Source: Salegentibacter tibetensis (GTDB taxonomy: Bacteria > Bacteroidota > Bacteroidia > Flavobacteriales > Flavobacteriaceae). From it: a stretch of DNA of 53,808 nucleotides. Below are positions 17,304 to 26,881 of this stretch, one piece after another; position 1 is the first letter of the stretch, and each line of letters starts with the position of its first letter. The stretch is from assembly GCF_020164485.1 (NCBI RefSeq), contig NZ_JAIQZA010000029.1, positions 1 through 53,808 on the forward strand, written 5' to 3'. A model generated the notes under the pieces. The model saw only the letters and a program-made list of their open reading frames with translations, was not told the origin of the DNA and ran no database searches. The translations under genes were made by a program, and so were the position numbers.

Positions 17304-19913
17304 ATGAAATCTCAGGAAATAAGAAGCCAGTTTTTAGAATTTTTTAAATCCAAATCTCATAAAATCGTTCCTTCAGCGCCTATGGTGCTAAAAGACGATC
17401 CCACGCTTATGTTTACCAATGCCGGGATGGTTCAGTTTAAGGAATATTTTTTAGGAAATAGCGAGCCTACCAGTTCCCGTGTGACCGATAGCCAAAAATG
17501 CCTTCGAGTAAGCGGAAAACACAACGATTTGGAAGAAGTGGGCATGGATACCTACCACCATACAATGTTCGAGATGCTGGGCAACTGGAGTTTTGGCGAT
17601 TATTTTAAGGAGGAAGCCATCAACTGGGCCTGGGAATTACTGACCGAAGTTTTTAAAATTACTCCTGAAAATCTTTACGTTTCTGTTTTTGAAGGAAGCA
17701 AGGAAGACAAATTAGGCTTAGATACTGAAGCTCTGGAACTTTGGAAAAAGATTGTTCCTGAAGACCGAATTGTCTATGGCGATAAAAAAGATAATTTCTG
17801 GGAAATGGGTGATCAGGGACCTTGCGGACCTTGCTCTGAAATTCATATAGATATTCGTTCTGAAGCTGAAAAAGCCAAAACACCCGGGAGGGAATTGGTA
17901 AATGCCGATCATCCGCAGGTGGTTGAGATCTGGAACCTGGTTTTTATGCAGTATAACCGAAAAGCCGATGGTTCTTTGTTAGAATTGCCTGCTAAACATA
18001 TAGATACCGGGATGGGCTTTGAGCGTCTTTGTATGGTGTTGCAGGGAACACAATCTAATTACGATACCGATGTTTTCACTCCGCTAATTTCAGAGCTTGA
18101 AAAAATCACAAATTCCACCTACGGAAAGTCTGAAAAAACCGATATCGCGATCCGGGTAATTGCCGATCACGTGAGAGCGGTAACTTTTTCTATAGCGGAT
18201 GGGCAGCTGCCATCAAATACCGGAGCAGGTTATGTGATTAGAAGGATTTTAAGACGAGCCATTCGCTACGGCTTTACCTTTTTGGATATTAAAGAGCCTT
18301 TTATTTATAAGCTTGTAGATGTTTTAAGCAAACAAATGGGCGAAGCATTTCCTGAACTCAAATCGCAAAAAACTTTATGCGAAAATGTGATTAGGGAAGA
18401 GGAGCAATCTTTCTTGAGAACTTTAGATCAGGGTCTTGTTTTGCTGGAAAATATAATTTCAGAAACCAAAGGAAAAACTGTTTCGGGAAAAAAAGCATTT
18501 GAACTTTACGATACTTTTGGTTTCCCAATAGATTTAACCGCTTTAATCTTACGCGAACGCGGATTTGACCTTGATCAGAAGGAATTCGAAGTTCAGCTTA
18601 AAGAACAAAAAGACAGGTCTCGTGCTGCAACCCAAGTTACAGCAGGGGACTGGGAAGAAATAAATGCGGTTAATGCTGAGGCTTTTGTGGGTTACGATCA
18701 GTTAGAGGCAGAAACTAAAATTGCCCGCTACAGAAAAGTAGAAAGCAAAAAAGGTGCTTTATTTCAAATCGTGCTTAGCCAAACTCCGTTTTATCCAGAA
18801 GGGGGTGGACAGGTTGGTGATAAAGGTTTTCTTCAGGATGCTGAAGGCAACAAGGTCGAAGTTACCGATACTAAAAAGGAAAATAATTTAATTGTGCATT
18901 TTGCCAAATTCCTGCCTAAAGATCCAAAAGCTGATTTTAAGGCGGTTGTAAACTCAAAAACCCGAGCTGCTACAGCGGCAAACCATACGGCTACGCATTT
19001 ATTGCACCAGGCGCTTCGGGAAGTTCTGGGAACCCATGTAGAACAAAAAGGCTCTTTGGTGAAAGGAGACTATTTACGTTTCGATTTTTCGCATTTCAGT
19101 AAAGTAACTAAGGAGGAGCTTGAACAGGTTGAAAGGCTGGTAAACGAAAGAATTAACGAGCAATGGCCCTTGGAGGAACAACGAAATATTTCTTTTAAAG
19201 AGGCCGTGAATCAGGGGGCTTTGGCGCTCTTTGGTGAAAAATATGGAGATTCGGTTCGTGCTATTCGTTTTGGAGAATCTATGGAACTTTGTGGCGGAAT
19301 ACATGTGCAGAATACCTCAGAAATCTGGCATTTTAAAATTACTTCGGAAGCCGCGGTTGCTTCTGGAATTAGAAGAATTGAAGCGATTACAGGGGAAGCA
19401 GTAAAAGATTATTTTGCCAATCAGGATGAGGTTTTACAAGAAATTAAAGCTGAACTGAAAAATGCAAAAGATCCGGTAAAAGCGGTAAATACTCTGCAGG
19501 AAGAAAATGCCAGTTTAAAAAAGCAGGTTGAAGCTTTATTGAGAGACAAAGCCAAAAATTTAAAAAGTGAACTAAAATCTGAAATTTCAGAAATAAACGG
19601 TGTGAATTTCCTTGCTAAAAAAGTAGATCTCGATGCCGGTGGAATAAAAGATCTTGCCTTCCAGTTGGGAGATGAGTTTGAGAATTTATTTTTATTATTT
19701 GGGACCGAGCAAAACGGGAAAGCACTTTTAAGCTGCTATATTTCTAAAGATCTCGCTAAAGAAAAGGATCTGCACGCAGGAAAAATCGTAAAGGAACTGG
19801 GTAAATATATCCAGGGCGGTGGCGGTGGCCAGCCGTTTTTCGCAACTGCCGGTGGGAAAAAACCGGAAGGAATAAATGAAGCTTTGCAGGAAGGAGCATC
19901 TTATTTAAAATAA
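17304..19913 (+). CDS. alaS: Alanyl-tRNA synthetase
   Basis: An 869-residue class II aminoacyl-tRNA synthetase that charges tRNA-Ala. The aminoacylation domain (about 1-240) starts with the family pattern RSQFLEFF and [10 protein letters not shown]. The tRNA-recognition region follows, and the editing domain (about 555-680) carries the zinc ligands His561 and His565 (HTATH) with Cys663 and His667 (CGGIH). The C-Ala domain (about 745-869) ends with the Gly-rich [14 protein letters not shown] stretch. The length is normal and no key residue is missing. It is followed by a hairpin at 19921. Confidence 0.98.
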   Translation: MKSQEIRSQFLEFFKSKSHKIVPSAPMVLKDDPTLMFTNAGMVQFKEYFLGNSEPTSSRVTDSQKCLRVSGKHNDLEEVGMDTYHHTMFEMLGNWSFGDYFKEEAINWAWELLTEVFKITPENLYVSVFEGSKEDKLGLDTEALELWKKIVPEDRIVYGDKKDNFWEMGDQGPCGPCSEIHIDIRSEAEKAKTPGRELVNADHPQVVEIWNLVFMQYNRKADGSLLELPAKHIDTGMGFERLCMVLQGTQSNYDTDVFTPLISELEKITNSTYGKSEKTDIAIRVIADHVRAVTFSIADGQLPSNTGAGYVIRRILRRAIRYGFTFLDIKEPFIYKLVDVLSKQMGEAFPELKSQKTLCENVIREEEQSFLRTLDQGLVLLENIISETKGKTVSGKKAFELYDTFGFPIDLTALILRERGFDLDQKEFEVQLKEQKDRSRAATQVTAGDWEEINAVNAEAFVGYDQLEAETKIARYRKVESKKGALFQIVLSQTPFYPEGGGQVGDKGFLQDAEGNKVEVTDTKKENNLIVHFAKFLPKDPKADFKAVVNSKTRAATAANHTATHLLHQALREVLGTHVEQKGSLVKGDYLRFDFSHFSKVTKEELEQVERLVNERINEQWPLEEQRNISFKEAVNQGALALFGEKYGDSVRAIRFGESMELCGGIHVQNTSEIWHFKITSEAAVASGIRRIEAITGEAVKDYFANQDEVLQEIKAELKNAKDPVKAVNTLQEENASLKKQVEALLRDKAKNLKSELKSEISEINGVNFLAKKVDLDAGGIKDLAFQLGDEFENLFLLFGTEQNGKALLSCYISKDLAKEKDLHAGKIVKELGKYIQGGGGGQPFFATAGGKKPEGINEALQEGASYLK

Positions 19914-19920
19914 AATATTA

Positions 19921-19952
19921 GCCACACAGGTTGCTATTTGAGCTTGTGTGGC
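19921..19952 (+). terminator. Hairpin after alaS
   Basis: GCCACACA (19921-19928) and TGTGTGGC (19945-19952) form a perfect 8-bp stem with a 16-base loop, 8 bases after the alaS stop and followed by TCGCTTTACATTT. It ends 13 bases before the chosen GSCFA start, so read-through may also occur. Confidence 0.5.
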
Positions 19953-19965
19953 TCGCTTTACATTT

Positions 19966-20913
19966 ATGGAATTCAGGACCAAAATACCTATAAAACAGGC
20001 TGAGCCTAAGATAGATTATGAATCTAAGCTTTTTCTCATTGGTTCCTGTTTTGTAGAGAATATTGGGAAAAAACTGGATTTTTATAAACTGCAGCATTTA
20101 CAGAATCCCTTCGGGATTCTATTTCATCCTTTGGCTATTGCGAAGTTTTTTCAGAAAATAGCTGAAAATTCCTCTTATACAAAGAAAGATGTTTTTCAGC
20201 ATCAGGAGCGCTGGCATTGTTTTGCTGCGCATTCTTCTTTGAGCAATCCCAATGCTGAGGTGTTGCTTGAGAACCTAAATTCTGCCTTGCAGAATGCCCG
20301 CGAGTTCCTTCAGAGGAGTTCACATTTGGTAATCACTTTAGGCACGGCCTGGAGTTATTTTCATTTAAAAACCGAACAAAGCGTTGCGAATTGTCATAAA
20401 ATTCCGCAGAAATTTTTCAGAAAGGAATTGCAGTCCTCAGAAGAAATTCAGCGATCATTACAGGGGATTTTGGAAGATTTAAAGCAAATAAATCCTAACA
20501 TTGAAATCATTTTCACCGTCTCTCCGGTTCGGCATATTAAAGATGGATTTGTGGAAAATCAGCGTAGTAAAGCTCATTTAATTAGTGCTGTTCATCAAAT
20601 TAATGAAGAAAACGAAAATACCCATTATTTCCCTTCCTATGAATTAATGATGGACGAGCTGCGCGATTACCGTTTTTATGCTGAAGATATGCTGCATCCG
20701 TCCCAAACAGCTATAGATTATATTTGGAAAAGATTTACAGAAACCTGGTTTTCAGAAGCTTCGTTTTCGATTTTAAAAGAGGTCGAAAACATTCAAAAAG
20801 GCCTTTCGCATCGTCCTTTTAATCGCAACTCTGAAGCTCATCTACGTTTTTTAGAGAAACTGAAATCTCAAATTTCAACACTTCACAAGCGATATCCTCA
20901 TTTGAGGTTTTAA
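19966..20913 (+). CDS. GSCFA-domain protein
   Basis: A 315-residue protein of the GSCFA family, which takes its name from a conserved N-terminal motif, here GSCFVENIG with Ser27. The family resembles SGNH hydrolases: the GSCF block corresponds to the nucleophile block, LGTAWSY to a middle block, and DMLHPS near residue 244 to the Asp/His block. An esterase-like activity is thus plausible but unproven. It has no signal peptide. I chose ATG at 19966; an in-frame GTG at 19948 lies inside the 3' arm of the alaS hairpin and would add six unlikely residues. It may be expressed by read-through from alaS, 52 bases upstream. Confidence 0.9.
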   Translation: MEFRTKIPIKQAEPKIDYESKLFLIGSCFVENIGKKLDFYKLQHLQNPFGILFHPLAIAKFFQKIAENSSYTKKDVFQHQERWHCFAAHSSLSNPNAEVLLENLNSALQNAREFLQRSSHLVITLGTAWSYFHLKTEQSVANCHKIPQKFFRKELQSSEEIQRSLQGILEDLKQINPNIEIIFTVSPVRHIKDGFVENQRSKAHLISAVHQINEENENTHYFPSYELMMDELRDYRFYAEDMLHPSQTAIDYIWKRFTETWFSEASFSILKEVENIQKGLSHRPFNRNSEAHLRFLEKLKSQISTLHKRYPHLRF

Positions 20914-20953
20914 ATTAAATTATTGTCAAAAAAACTTTAAATTAACTTCTCAC

Positions 20954-20985
20954 TTGACTTCATATCGAAATATTTCGTATTTTTA
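20954..20985 (+). promoter_or_regulatory. Promoter with internal palindrome, upstream of the candidate RNA
   Basis: TTGAC at 20954-20958 and TATTTTTA at 20978-20985 lie 21 bases apart (measured from TTG). Between them sits a perfect 12-bp palindrome, CGAAATATTTCG (20966-20977). A palindrome between the two promoter boxes is a classic operator position. No regulator gene is adjacent. Confidence 0.45.
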
Positions 20986-20991
20986 TTTTAG

Positions 20992-21137
20992 AATTATTGA
21001 TATAAGTCATTGATAACGAAAGGCTGAAAAGCCCGAAGGTTTTGATAAGTATCTTAATTCGTTTTCTAAAATTTGTTGGGGTAGATTTTAGAAATTTTAA
21101 AAACTTATGGACGGGTGGGGCCGTCCATAAGTGTTTT
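20992..21137 (+). ncRNA. Candidate structured small RNA of about 145 nt, family unknown
   Basis: There is no ORF here, but three local stems occur in series. Stem 1 is AACGAA (21015-21020) with TTCGTT (21058-21063), enclosing GGCT-GAAA-AGCC (21022-21033), a hairpin capped by a GNRA tetraloop. Stem 2 is a perfect 10-bp helix, TTTCTAAAAT (21063-21072) with ATTTTAGAAA (21085-21094), and a 12-base loop containing GGGG; one base is shared with stem 1. Stem 3 is a perfect 11-bp helix, CTTATGGACGG (21104-21114) with CCGTCCATAAG (21121-21131), with another G-rich loop, followed by TGTTTTA, so it may be the terminator. A promoter precedes it. It could instead be an upstream leader of the DUF4230 gene, but that gene has its own box at 21183. 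6S-Flavo or another known Bacteroidota RNA is possible. Confidence 0.5.
21104..21137 (+). terminator. Strong hairpin, likely 3' end of the candidate RNA
   Basis: An 11-bp GC-containing stem with a 6-base GTGGGG loop is followed by TGTTTTATA. It is the strongest hairpin in the 292-base gap between the GSCFA and DUF4230 genes. Confidence 0.6.
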
Positions 21138-21182
21138 ATAGCACCAATGTTTTCTTCAAGAAACCCTAAATCACAATCTTTG

Positions 21183-21190
21183 TATCTTTA
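21183..21190 (+). promoter_or_regulatory. Possible -7 box of the DUF4230 gene
   Basis: TATCTTTA differs from TAnnTTTG only at the last base and ends 14 bases before the ATG. The same word precedes the DUF4377 gene at 44891-44898. Confidence 0.35.
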
Positions 21191-21204
21191 GAAAAAATTG
21201 ATAA

Positions 21205-21819
21205 ATGAGAAATTTCCTTATTGGAGCCTTTTTAGTATTACTTGTTGTTTTTGGCATTCGCTATTGTGAAAATAGAAATAATGAAAGGGACCAGCTGGAA
21301 GAAAGCACGGCCCTTTTACAACAGCAAATAAAAAATGTAGGGAAGCTGGTGGTGACTGAAGGTACTTTCTCCCAGGTATATTCTTACAAAGATTCGAAGA
21401 AATTTTATCTTGATGTTTTTTCGGCCAGGAAAAAAGCGCTAATTGTAGTTAATGCAACGGCAACCGTGGCTTATGATTTAAGTAAACTGCAAACCGAGAT
21501 TGATGAAGAAAATAAAATTGTACGCATCACTTATATCCCTGAGGAAGAAATTTCCATCAACCCAGAGATAAAATATTACGATGTTACACAGGATTACCTA
21601 AACCAGTTTGATGCCGAAGATCATAATAAAATAAGAACCCGAATTGAAAAATCTATCAGGAAGAAAGTAGATGCTTCTTCGTTAAAATCCAATGCCCAAA
21701 ACAGGCTGATAAGTGAACTGCAAAAGATCTATATTCTAACCAGTTCTATGGGGTGGACGCTTCAGTATAACGACCAGAATTTTAAGGATTCGGAAGAATT
21801 ACAAAAAATAAAACTTTAA
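21205..21819 (+). CDS. DUF4230-domain membrane protein
   Basis: A 204-residue protein with one N-terminal membrane anchor (about residues 4-19) followed by a coiled segment and the DUF4230 domain (about 45-195). Recognisable features are the VVTEGTFSQVYSY start, KKALIVVNATATVAYDL, and the late SLKSNAQNRLISELQKI helix. The family is common in Bacteroidota and Firmicutes and has no assigned function. Most of the protein probably faces the periplasm. It is monocistronic and convergent with the phenylalanine hydroxylase gene, 64 bases away. Confidence 0.88.
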   Translation: MRNFLIGAFLVLLVVFGIRYCENRNNERDQLEESTALLQQQIKNVGKLVVTEGTFSQVYSYKDSKKFYLDVFSARKKALIVVNATATVAYDLSKLQTEIDEENKIVRITYIPEEEISINPEIKYYDVTQDYLNQFDAEDHNKIRTRIEKSIRKKVDASSLKSNAQNRLISELQKIYILTSSMGWTLQYNDQNFKDSEELQKIKL

Positions 21820-21883
21820 TTTAATTTACTCGGGGCTTATCGAGGGTAATATTTTTTTAAATAGCTCCTGGTATTGCCCTGAG

Positions 21884-23638
21884 TTAGTTAACTAATTGCT
21901 CATCAATAAGGTTAATTCCACCTTCAATTAAATGAGAAATATCCGGTCGTCTGGATTTTACATCCTGTAGATGGTTTAATACTTCTTTAGTAAGTTTTTC
22001 ATCTTTCTTAACCGTTAATTCGTAGATTTCTACAGAAAGCAACCAGTCTTTGGGATGGTGTTTTTTTGCCAGGTCAAAAGCGGCGTTTAGCGAAAATTTT
22101 GCGTCTTTTCCTTCCCTAATATTTCGAACGGAAGCATAAAGGGAAGCCAGTTCTTCGCGTTCCGGAGTTTTTTTGCTTTTTATGGTAGTACTGGAAGTTT
22201 TATGGGTAATTAAATCGAAAGAAAGATTATCGGCCGGGCCGGCAAATGCCGAAATAATTTCTTTGCCAATGGCCATATCATATTTGCCCCATTCGGGTTT
22301 AAACAGAATTTCGTCACCATAAGTTACGCTGCAATCTTTAAGGCTAATCAGAATGATTTTTCCCTGTAAATTTCTGGTTCCGGTAATGATCTCACCTTTC
22401 ACTTTTATTCCGCCTTCAAATTCAAATTCAATCTTTTCGCCTTCGTAAATATCGTAAGCCCTAAGATCGCGCGGACTCATATCTTCTATCGCGAGATTAA
22501 TTCCTTTTAAAGATCCAATTGGTGATCCAAAACCTTCAGGATGGTCTTTTACGCTATGCCCAACCAGTTCTTTTTCACGATGCGAAAGCGCGGTTTTTCC
22601 CGAAGTTTGGACATAAATTGGTTTGCCTTCATGTGAAATTACTTTTGAAAAATCTCCCGAAATCTGTAACCCGGTACTCAATTCAATTGTTCCGAGGTTT
22701 TTGGAATCAATCAATTTTTGAATTCCTTCCAGACCGCCTTTTCTTAAGGCCATTTTGTTGGCAAATTCTTCTAATACAGAACTTAAATGAGCGAAATCTG
22801 GGGTTACATAAAGCTGAGGTTGAGGTTTGGTGATATCAAACTCCTGTTTGCAGGCTTCTATGGAATATGGGATCTTCTTTACCTTATCTGTCATGCACCA
22901 GGCGCTTTCTCCAATAGAAGAAAGCAAGCCGGCGCCGTAAATTTTAGGATTTTCCAGGGTGCCTATTAATCCGTATTCAACGGTCCACCAGTGCAGGTTT
23001 CTAATTTGTGCCATTTCAGAAAGTTCGCTGGCTTCATTCTGAAGTTTGTCAACTTTCTTCTCAGCCGCTTCAATTTCATCTTGTGGCGTGTCTTCTGCTT
23101 CTTTAATAATAGAAAGATGCCTTATAGCCTCATATATTTCGTAATCCCTTCCGCTGGAAATCGCTTTACAACCAATTTCCCCAAAACGTCTCAAATATTC
23201 AGCATATTCAGGATTGGCAATAATAGGAGCGTGGCCGGCACCCTCGTGAATAATATCGGGGGCCGGGGTGTATTCTATATGTTCAAGCTGGCGAATATCA
23301 CTGGCAATCACTAAAACATTAAAAGCCTGGAATTCCATAAAAGCAGCCGGCGGGATAAACCCGTCTACAGCCACAGCAGCCCAACCGATTTCCTTTAAAA
23401 TTCGGTTCATTCCATACATATTTGGAATGTGATCTATAGAAATTCCTGTTTGTTTTAAACCATCTAAATAAGAATCGTGCGCGACTTTACTTAAATAATC
23501 TACATTTTTACGCATAACATAACGCCAAACCGCATGATTTACCGGGGTGTAATCATCGTAATTCTGTGGTTTTATGTATTGCTGGAGATGGGCCGGTAAA
23601 CGGTCTAAAATCGCGTTAGATTCAATTTTGTTTAGCAT
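21884..23638 (-). CDS. Phenylalanine 4-monooxygenase, long two-part form
   Basis: A 584-residue aromatic amino acid hydroxylase expected to convert phenylalanine to tyrosine with tetrahydropterin, O2 and non-haem iron. The iron site is complete: His131 and His136 in HEGAGH after the TPAPD signature, and Glu221 in WWTVEYGL. Canonical bacterial PhhA enzymes have about 260-300 residues and roughly 40 residues between the second His and the Glu. Here the gap is 85 because of a charged helical insert (about 165-210). After the catalytic part (to about 310) comes a C-terminal region of about 270 residues with no family I recognise. I believe this long form is common in Bacteroidota. It is separated from the DUF4136 gene by a terminator. 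Confidence 0.9.
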   Translation of the reverse strand: MLNKIESNAILDRLPAHLQQYIKPQNYDDYTPVNHAVWRYVMRKNVDYLSKVAHDSYLDGLKQTGISIDHIPNMYGMNRILKEIGWAAVAVDGFIPPAAFMEFQAFNVLVIASDIRQLEHIEYTPAPDIIHEGAGHAPIIANPEYAEYLRRFGEIGCKAISSGRDYEIYEAIRHLSIIKEAEDTPQDEIEAAEKKVDKLQNEASELSEMAQIRNLHWWTVEYGLIGTLENPKIYGAGLLSSIGESAWCMTDKVKKIPYSIEACKQEFDITKPQPQLYVTPDFAHLSSVLEEFANKMALRKGGLEGIQKLIDSKNLGTIELSTGLQISGDFSKVISHEGKPIYVQTSGKTALSHREKELVGHSVKDHPEGFGSPIGSLKGINLAIEDMSPRDLRAYDIYEGEKIEFEFEGGIKVKGEIITGTRNLQGKIILISLKDCSVTYGDEILFKPEWGKYDMAIGKEIISAFAGPADNLSFDLITHKTSSTTIKSKKTPEREELASLYASVRNIREGKDAKFSLNAAFDLAKKHHPKDWLLSVEIYELTVKKDEKLTKEVLNHLQDVKSRRPDISHLIEGGINLIDEQLVN

Positions 23639-23712
23639 AACTGTGATTGACTAAAATTCAATATAAAGATAAGAAATTAAGCTGAAATTCATAAATTCTT
23701 AATCAAATGCGC

Positions 23713-23748
23713 TTAAAAATAAAAATGCCCCTGTTTAAGGAGCATTTT
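23713..23748 (-). terminator. Terminator of the hutU-DUF4136 transcript
   Basis: AAAATGC (23722-23728) and GCATTTT (23742-23748) with inner CCT/AGG pairs make a stem of about 10 bp with one mismatch. Read on the minus strand, it is followed by TTTTTATTTTT. Confidence 0.7.
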
Positions 23749-23772
23749 CGTTCAAAAAAATCTGTGGGGCAA

Positions 23773-24312
23773 TTAATCGATTTCCGGTGGATACTTTTCA
23801 AGTATCTCCTGAACAATTTCGTTTATTCTTTTCTGTTTTTTATCAACATCTTTGGCCAGGGCAGCGGTACCCATTCCCTGCCAAACCAATTCTTTTCCGT
23901 CTGCATCTATTAAATCTATATAAAGGGTGCCATCGCTGGTACGGTTTACTGTATTAAAGCCGGAACCCCAATACCATGGGTGCCATCCCCAGCCGTATCC
24001 CCAGCCCATCATATTGTTCTGGTAAATATTAATATTTTCAGTGGTTTTGGTGAAAATACTTACCAAAAGATCCGGGTCATCAGATTTTGTAAAACCTTTA
24101 CGTTGCATTTCGCTTTCAATAGCCCGAAGAATACGTTTTTTATCCAGATCAGAGATTTCGGCTTTATCTATTCCCGGTTTAAAAAATGCAAAAGTTTTAT
24201 ATTGGTTAAAATCCACTTCTCTATCGTAATCAGAAGCAACTCTTACACTACTGCAGGAAGTTACCAAAACAGCCAGCAGAAGTAAGACCGGTGTAATTTT
24301 CAAGACTTTCAT
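23773..24312 (-). CDS. DUF4136 lipoprotein
   Basis: A 179-residue lipoprotein with a signal peptide ending in a lipobox at Cys20 (VTSC). The mature part is a DUF4136 domain: YDREVDFNQYKTFAFF at the start, an ILRAIESEMQRKGF helix, DLLVSIFTK strand, a Trp/Gly-rich loop (GWGYGWGWHPWYWG), and the C-terminal helix INEIVQEILEKYPP. Such proteins are widespread in the envelope of Bacteroidota and proteobacteria, and their function is unknown. Its start is 13 bases after the hutU stop, so the two genes are probably co-transcribed, although a functional link to histidine breakdown is not evident. Confidence 0.92.
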   Translation of the reverse strand: MKVLKITPVLLLLAVLVTSCSSVRVASDYDREVDFNQYKTFAFFKPGIDKAEISDLDKKRILRAIESEMQRKGFTKSDDPDLLVSIFTKTTENINIYQNNMMGWGYGWGWHPWYWGSGFNTVNRTSDGTLYIDLIDADGKELVWQGMGTAALAKDVDKKQKRINEIVQEILEKYPPEID

Positions 24313-24325
24313 AAAATAATAGTTT

Positions 24326-26323
24326 TTAGATGTTAGTGTCGAAGAGAGCCGGATCTACCAGATTCGGGATGGTTACTTTTAGCTTTGGTTCCATTTGCAT
24401 AGCCCTTTTTGCAGCGAAGACTGCTTCTTTGTTCCGGGCCCAGCTTCGGCGGGCAATTCCATTGTTAACATCCCAGAAAAGCATAGATTTTAAGCGCTCT
24501 TCCGATGCTTTGTTTCCTTCAAGAATCATACCAAATCCACCGTTAACAACCTCGCCCCAGCCAACACCACCGCCATTATGGATGCTCACCCAGGTAGCTC
24601 CCCTAAAGCTATCCCCAATAACATTTTGAATGGCCATATCGGCTGTGAACTGTGATCCGTCGTAGATATTTGAAGTCTCACGATAGGGTGAGTCTGTCCC
24701 CGAAACATCGTGATGATCCCTTCCTAAAACCACCGGACCAATTTCATCTTTCCCAATAGCATCATTAAAGGCTTTGGCGATTTTTACGCGACCTTCGGCA
24801 TCGGCATAAAGAATTCTGGCCTTAGAACCCACCACCAGTTTATTTTCGCGAGCACCTTTTATCCATTGAATATTATCGGCCATTTGTTGCTGAATTTCCT
24901 CCGGGGAATTCCTTTTAAGTTCCTCTAAAACTTCAGTGGCAATCTTATCGGTTTTATCCAGATCTTCTTCTTTTCCTGAAGCACAAACCCATCTAAAAGG
25001 CCCAAAACCATAATCGAAACACATAGGCCCCATAATATCCTGAACGTAGCTTGGATATTTAAAATCTTTACCGTTTTTAGCAAGAATATCTGCGCCGGCC
25101 CGTGATGCTTCCAGTAAAAATGCATTTCCGTAATCAAAGAAATAGGTGCCTTTGGCGGTATGTTTGTTAATGGCTGCGGTTTGTCTTTTCAGACTTTCCT
25201 GAACTTTCTTTTTAAATTGTTCAGAATCTTCAGCCATCATTTTGTTAGCTTCTTCCAGGCTTAATCCCACCGGATAATAACCACCTGCCCAGGGATTGTG
25301 CAGGGAAGTTTGATCGCTGCCCAGGTCGATATAAATATTCTCTTTGTGAAAATATTCCCAAACGTCAACGATATTTCCCTGAAAAGCGATAGAAACTACT
25401 TCCTTATTTGCTTTGGCCTTTTTAACCCTTTTTGCAAGTTCTGAAAGATCTTCAATAACTTCATCTACCCAGCCCTGGCTGTGGCGGGTTTGGGTGGCCT
25501 TGGGGTTTACCTCAGCACAAACCGTGATACAACCGGCAATATTCCCGGCTTTGGGCTGTGCGCCGCTCATTCCCCCAAGTCCCGAGGTAACAAATAATTT
25601 TCCTTCCAGGCCTTCACCCGATTTTGATATTTTTCTTCCGGCGTTTAATACCGTGATCGTGGTGCCGTGCACAATTCCCTGTGGACCGATGTACATATAG
25701 CTCCCGGCCGTCATTTGACCATATTGGGTTACACCCAGCGCGTTGAATTTCTCCCAGTCATCGGGCTTCGAATAATTAGGGATCATCATTCCGTTAGTTA
25801 CAACCACTCGAGGCGCATTCTGGTGGGAAGGGAACAAGCCCATAGGATGCCCGGAATACATTACTAAGGTCTGGTCGTTCTCCATTTCAGCTAAATACTG
25901 CATGGTAAGGAGATATTGCGCCCAATTTTGAAAAACCGCACCGTTCCCGCCGTAAGTAATCAGTTCATCTGGATGCTGTGCCACCTTGGGGTCCAGGTTG
26001 TTTTGAATCATTAACATAATCCCTTTTGCCTGGATGCTTTTTCCGGGATATTCTTCGATATTTCGGGCATATAGCTTATAATCGGGTTTGAAGCGGTACA
26101 TATAGATCCTCCCGAATTTCTCTAGCTCTTCTTTAAATTCAGGTAAAAGTTCTTTGTGATGCTTTTCGTCAAAATATCGCAAGGCGTTTTGAAGCGCTAA
26201 TTGTTTTTCTTCAGTATTTAAAATATCCCTGCGTTTTGGCGCGTGATTTACCGAAGCATCGTATTCTTTTTTAGCAGGAAGTTCACCGGGAATTCCCTGT
26301 AATATTTTTGCTTTAAAGTCCAT
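24326..26323 (-). CDS. hutU: Urocanate hydratase
   Basis: A 665-residue NAD-dependent enzyme of histidine degradation that converts urocanate to imidazolone propionate. The NAD-binding stretch GLGGMSGAQPKAG (about 250-262) and the active-site segment with the essential Cys in PMCFDYGFGPFRWVCASG (about 433-450) are clear, as is the C-terminal SIHNGGGVGWGEVVNGG block. It is longer than the 555-residue E. coli-type enzyme, consistent with the Bacteroidota form. The other hut genes (hutH, hutI, hutG) are not in the window. It is the first gene of a two-gene minus-strand unit. Confidence 0.96.
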   Translation of the reverse strand: MDFKAKILQGIPGELPAKKEYDASVNHAPKRRDILNTEEKQLALQNALRYFDEKHHKELLPEFKEELEKFGRIYMYRFKPDYKLYARNIEEYPGKSIQAKGIMLMIQNNLDPKVAQHPDELITYGGNGAVFQNWAQYLLTMQYLAEMENDQTLVMYSGHPMGLFPSHQNAPRVVVTNGMMIPNYSKPDDWEKFNALGVTQYGQMTAGSYMYIGPQGIVHGTTITVLNAGRKISKSGEGLEGKLFVTSGLGGMSGAQPKAGNIAGCITVCAEVNPKATQTRHSQGWVDEVIEDLSELAKRVKKAKANKEVVSIAFQGNIVDVWEYFHKENIYIDLGSDQTSLHNPWAGGYYPVGLSLEEANKMMAEDSEQFKKKVQESLKRQTAAINKHTAKGTYFFDYGNAFLLEASRAGADILAKNGKDFKYPSYVQDIMGPMCFDYGFGPFRWVCASGKEEDLDKTDKIATEVLEELKRNSPEEIQQQMADNIQWIKGARENKLVVGSKARILYADAEGRVKIAKAFNDAIGKDEIGPVVLGRDHHDVSGTDSPYRETSNIYDGSQFTADMAIQNVIGDSFRGATWVSIHNGGGVGWGEVVNGGFGMILEGNKASEERLKSMLFWDVNNGIARRSWARNKEAVFAAKRAMQMEPKLKVTIPNLVDPALFDTNI

Positions 26324-26428
26324 TTAATTTCTGTTTGCAATAGGTTTTAATAATAGGAAGAAATGTTAAATTAAGAAGTTTTAAATTTCATTTTCTATAA
26401 ATTTAAGGCTCTTTTAAAGATTTAAATT

Positions 26429-26881
26429 ATGAAATCTATTGTAATTCTACTGGTTGTTTTTTGTCTTGTTTCTTGTAAGGATGAAGTAAAAACTTCAGAA
26501 ATAAATTCTACCGAAAATAGAGAAATCACTACAGATAATGGGCACAACTCCCGGAATTCGCTGGATTGGACCGGAGTTTATGAAGGTGTATTGCCGTGCG
26601 AAAATTGTGATGGGATTGAAACCAGCATTCAGTTAAATAAAAACCTGGATTATGTGCTTTCGCAGCATTATTTGGGCAAGGCAGAAGCTGAAGAAAATAA
26701 TCTTAACGAAACGGGGAAATTTGAGTGGAATAAACAGGGAAATACCATTAATCTGGGAGAACGACAAAAACTTTATTTTAAGGTGAGTGAAAACTACCTG
26801 CTGCAGGTTTTTAAAGACGAATCTAAAGTAATGGGAGATTCTGCTATGAAGTACAGGCTTACCAAAACCAATAAATTATAA
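26429..26881 (+). CDS. NlpE-like lipoprotein (copper-resistance NlpE N-terminal domain)
   Basis: A 150-residue lipoprotein with Cys16 in the lipobox LVSC. The mature part matches the NlpE N-terminal domain: WTGVYEGVLPCENCDGIETSI (in part) with Cys57 and Cys60 in a CxxC, then beta strands ending MKYRLTK. In E. coli, NlpE senses surface attachment and lipoprotein sorting stress; short single-domain relatives in Bacteroidota have no defined role. Its 3' end overlaps the convergent DUF5522 gene by 6 bases. Confidence 0.88.
   Translation: MKSIVILLVVFCLVSCKDEVKTSEINSTENREITTDNGHNSRNSLDWTGVYEGVLPCENCDGIETSIQLNKNLDYVLSQHYLGKAEAEENNLNETGKFEWNKQGNTINLGERQKLYFKVSENYLLQVFKDESKVMGDSAMKYRLTKTNKL

Noticed and set aside
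19948-19965. GTG start for the GSCFA gene
   Set aside because: The codon lies in the 3' arm of the alaS terminator hairpin and adds residues not expected in the family; ATG at 19966 is better.
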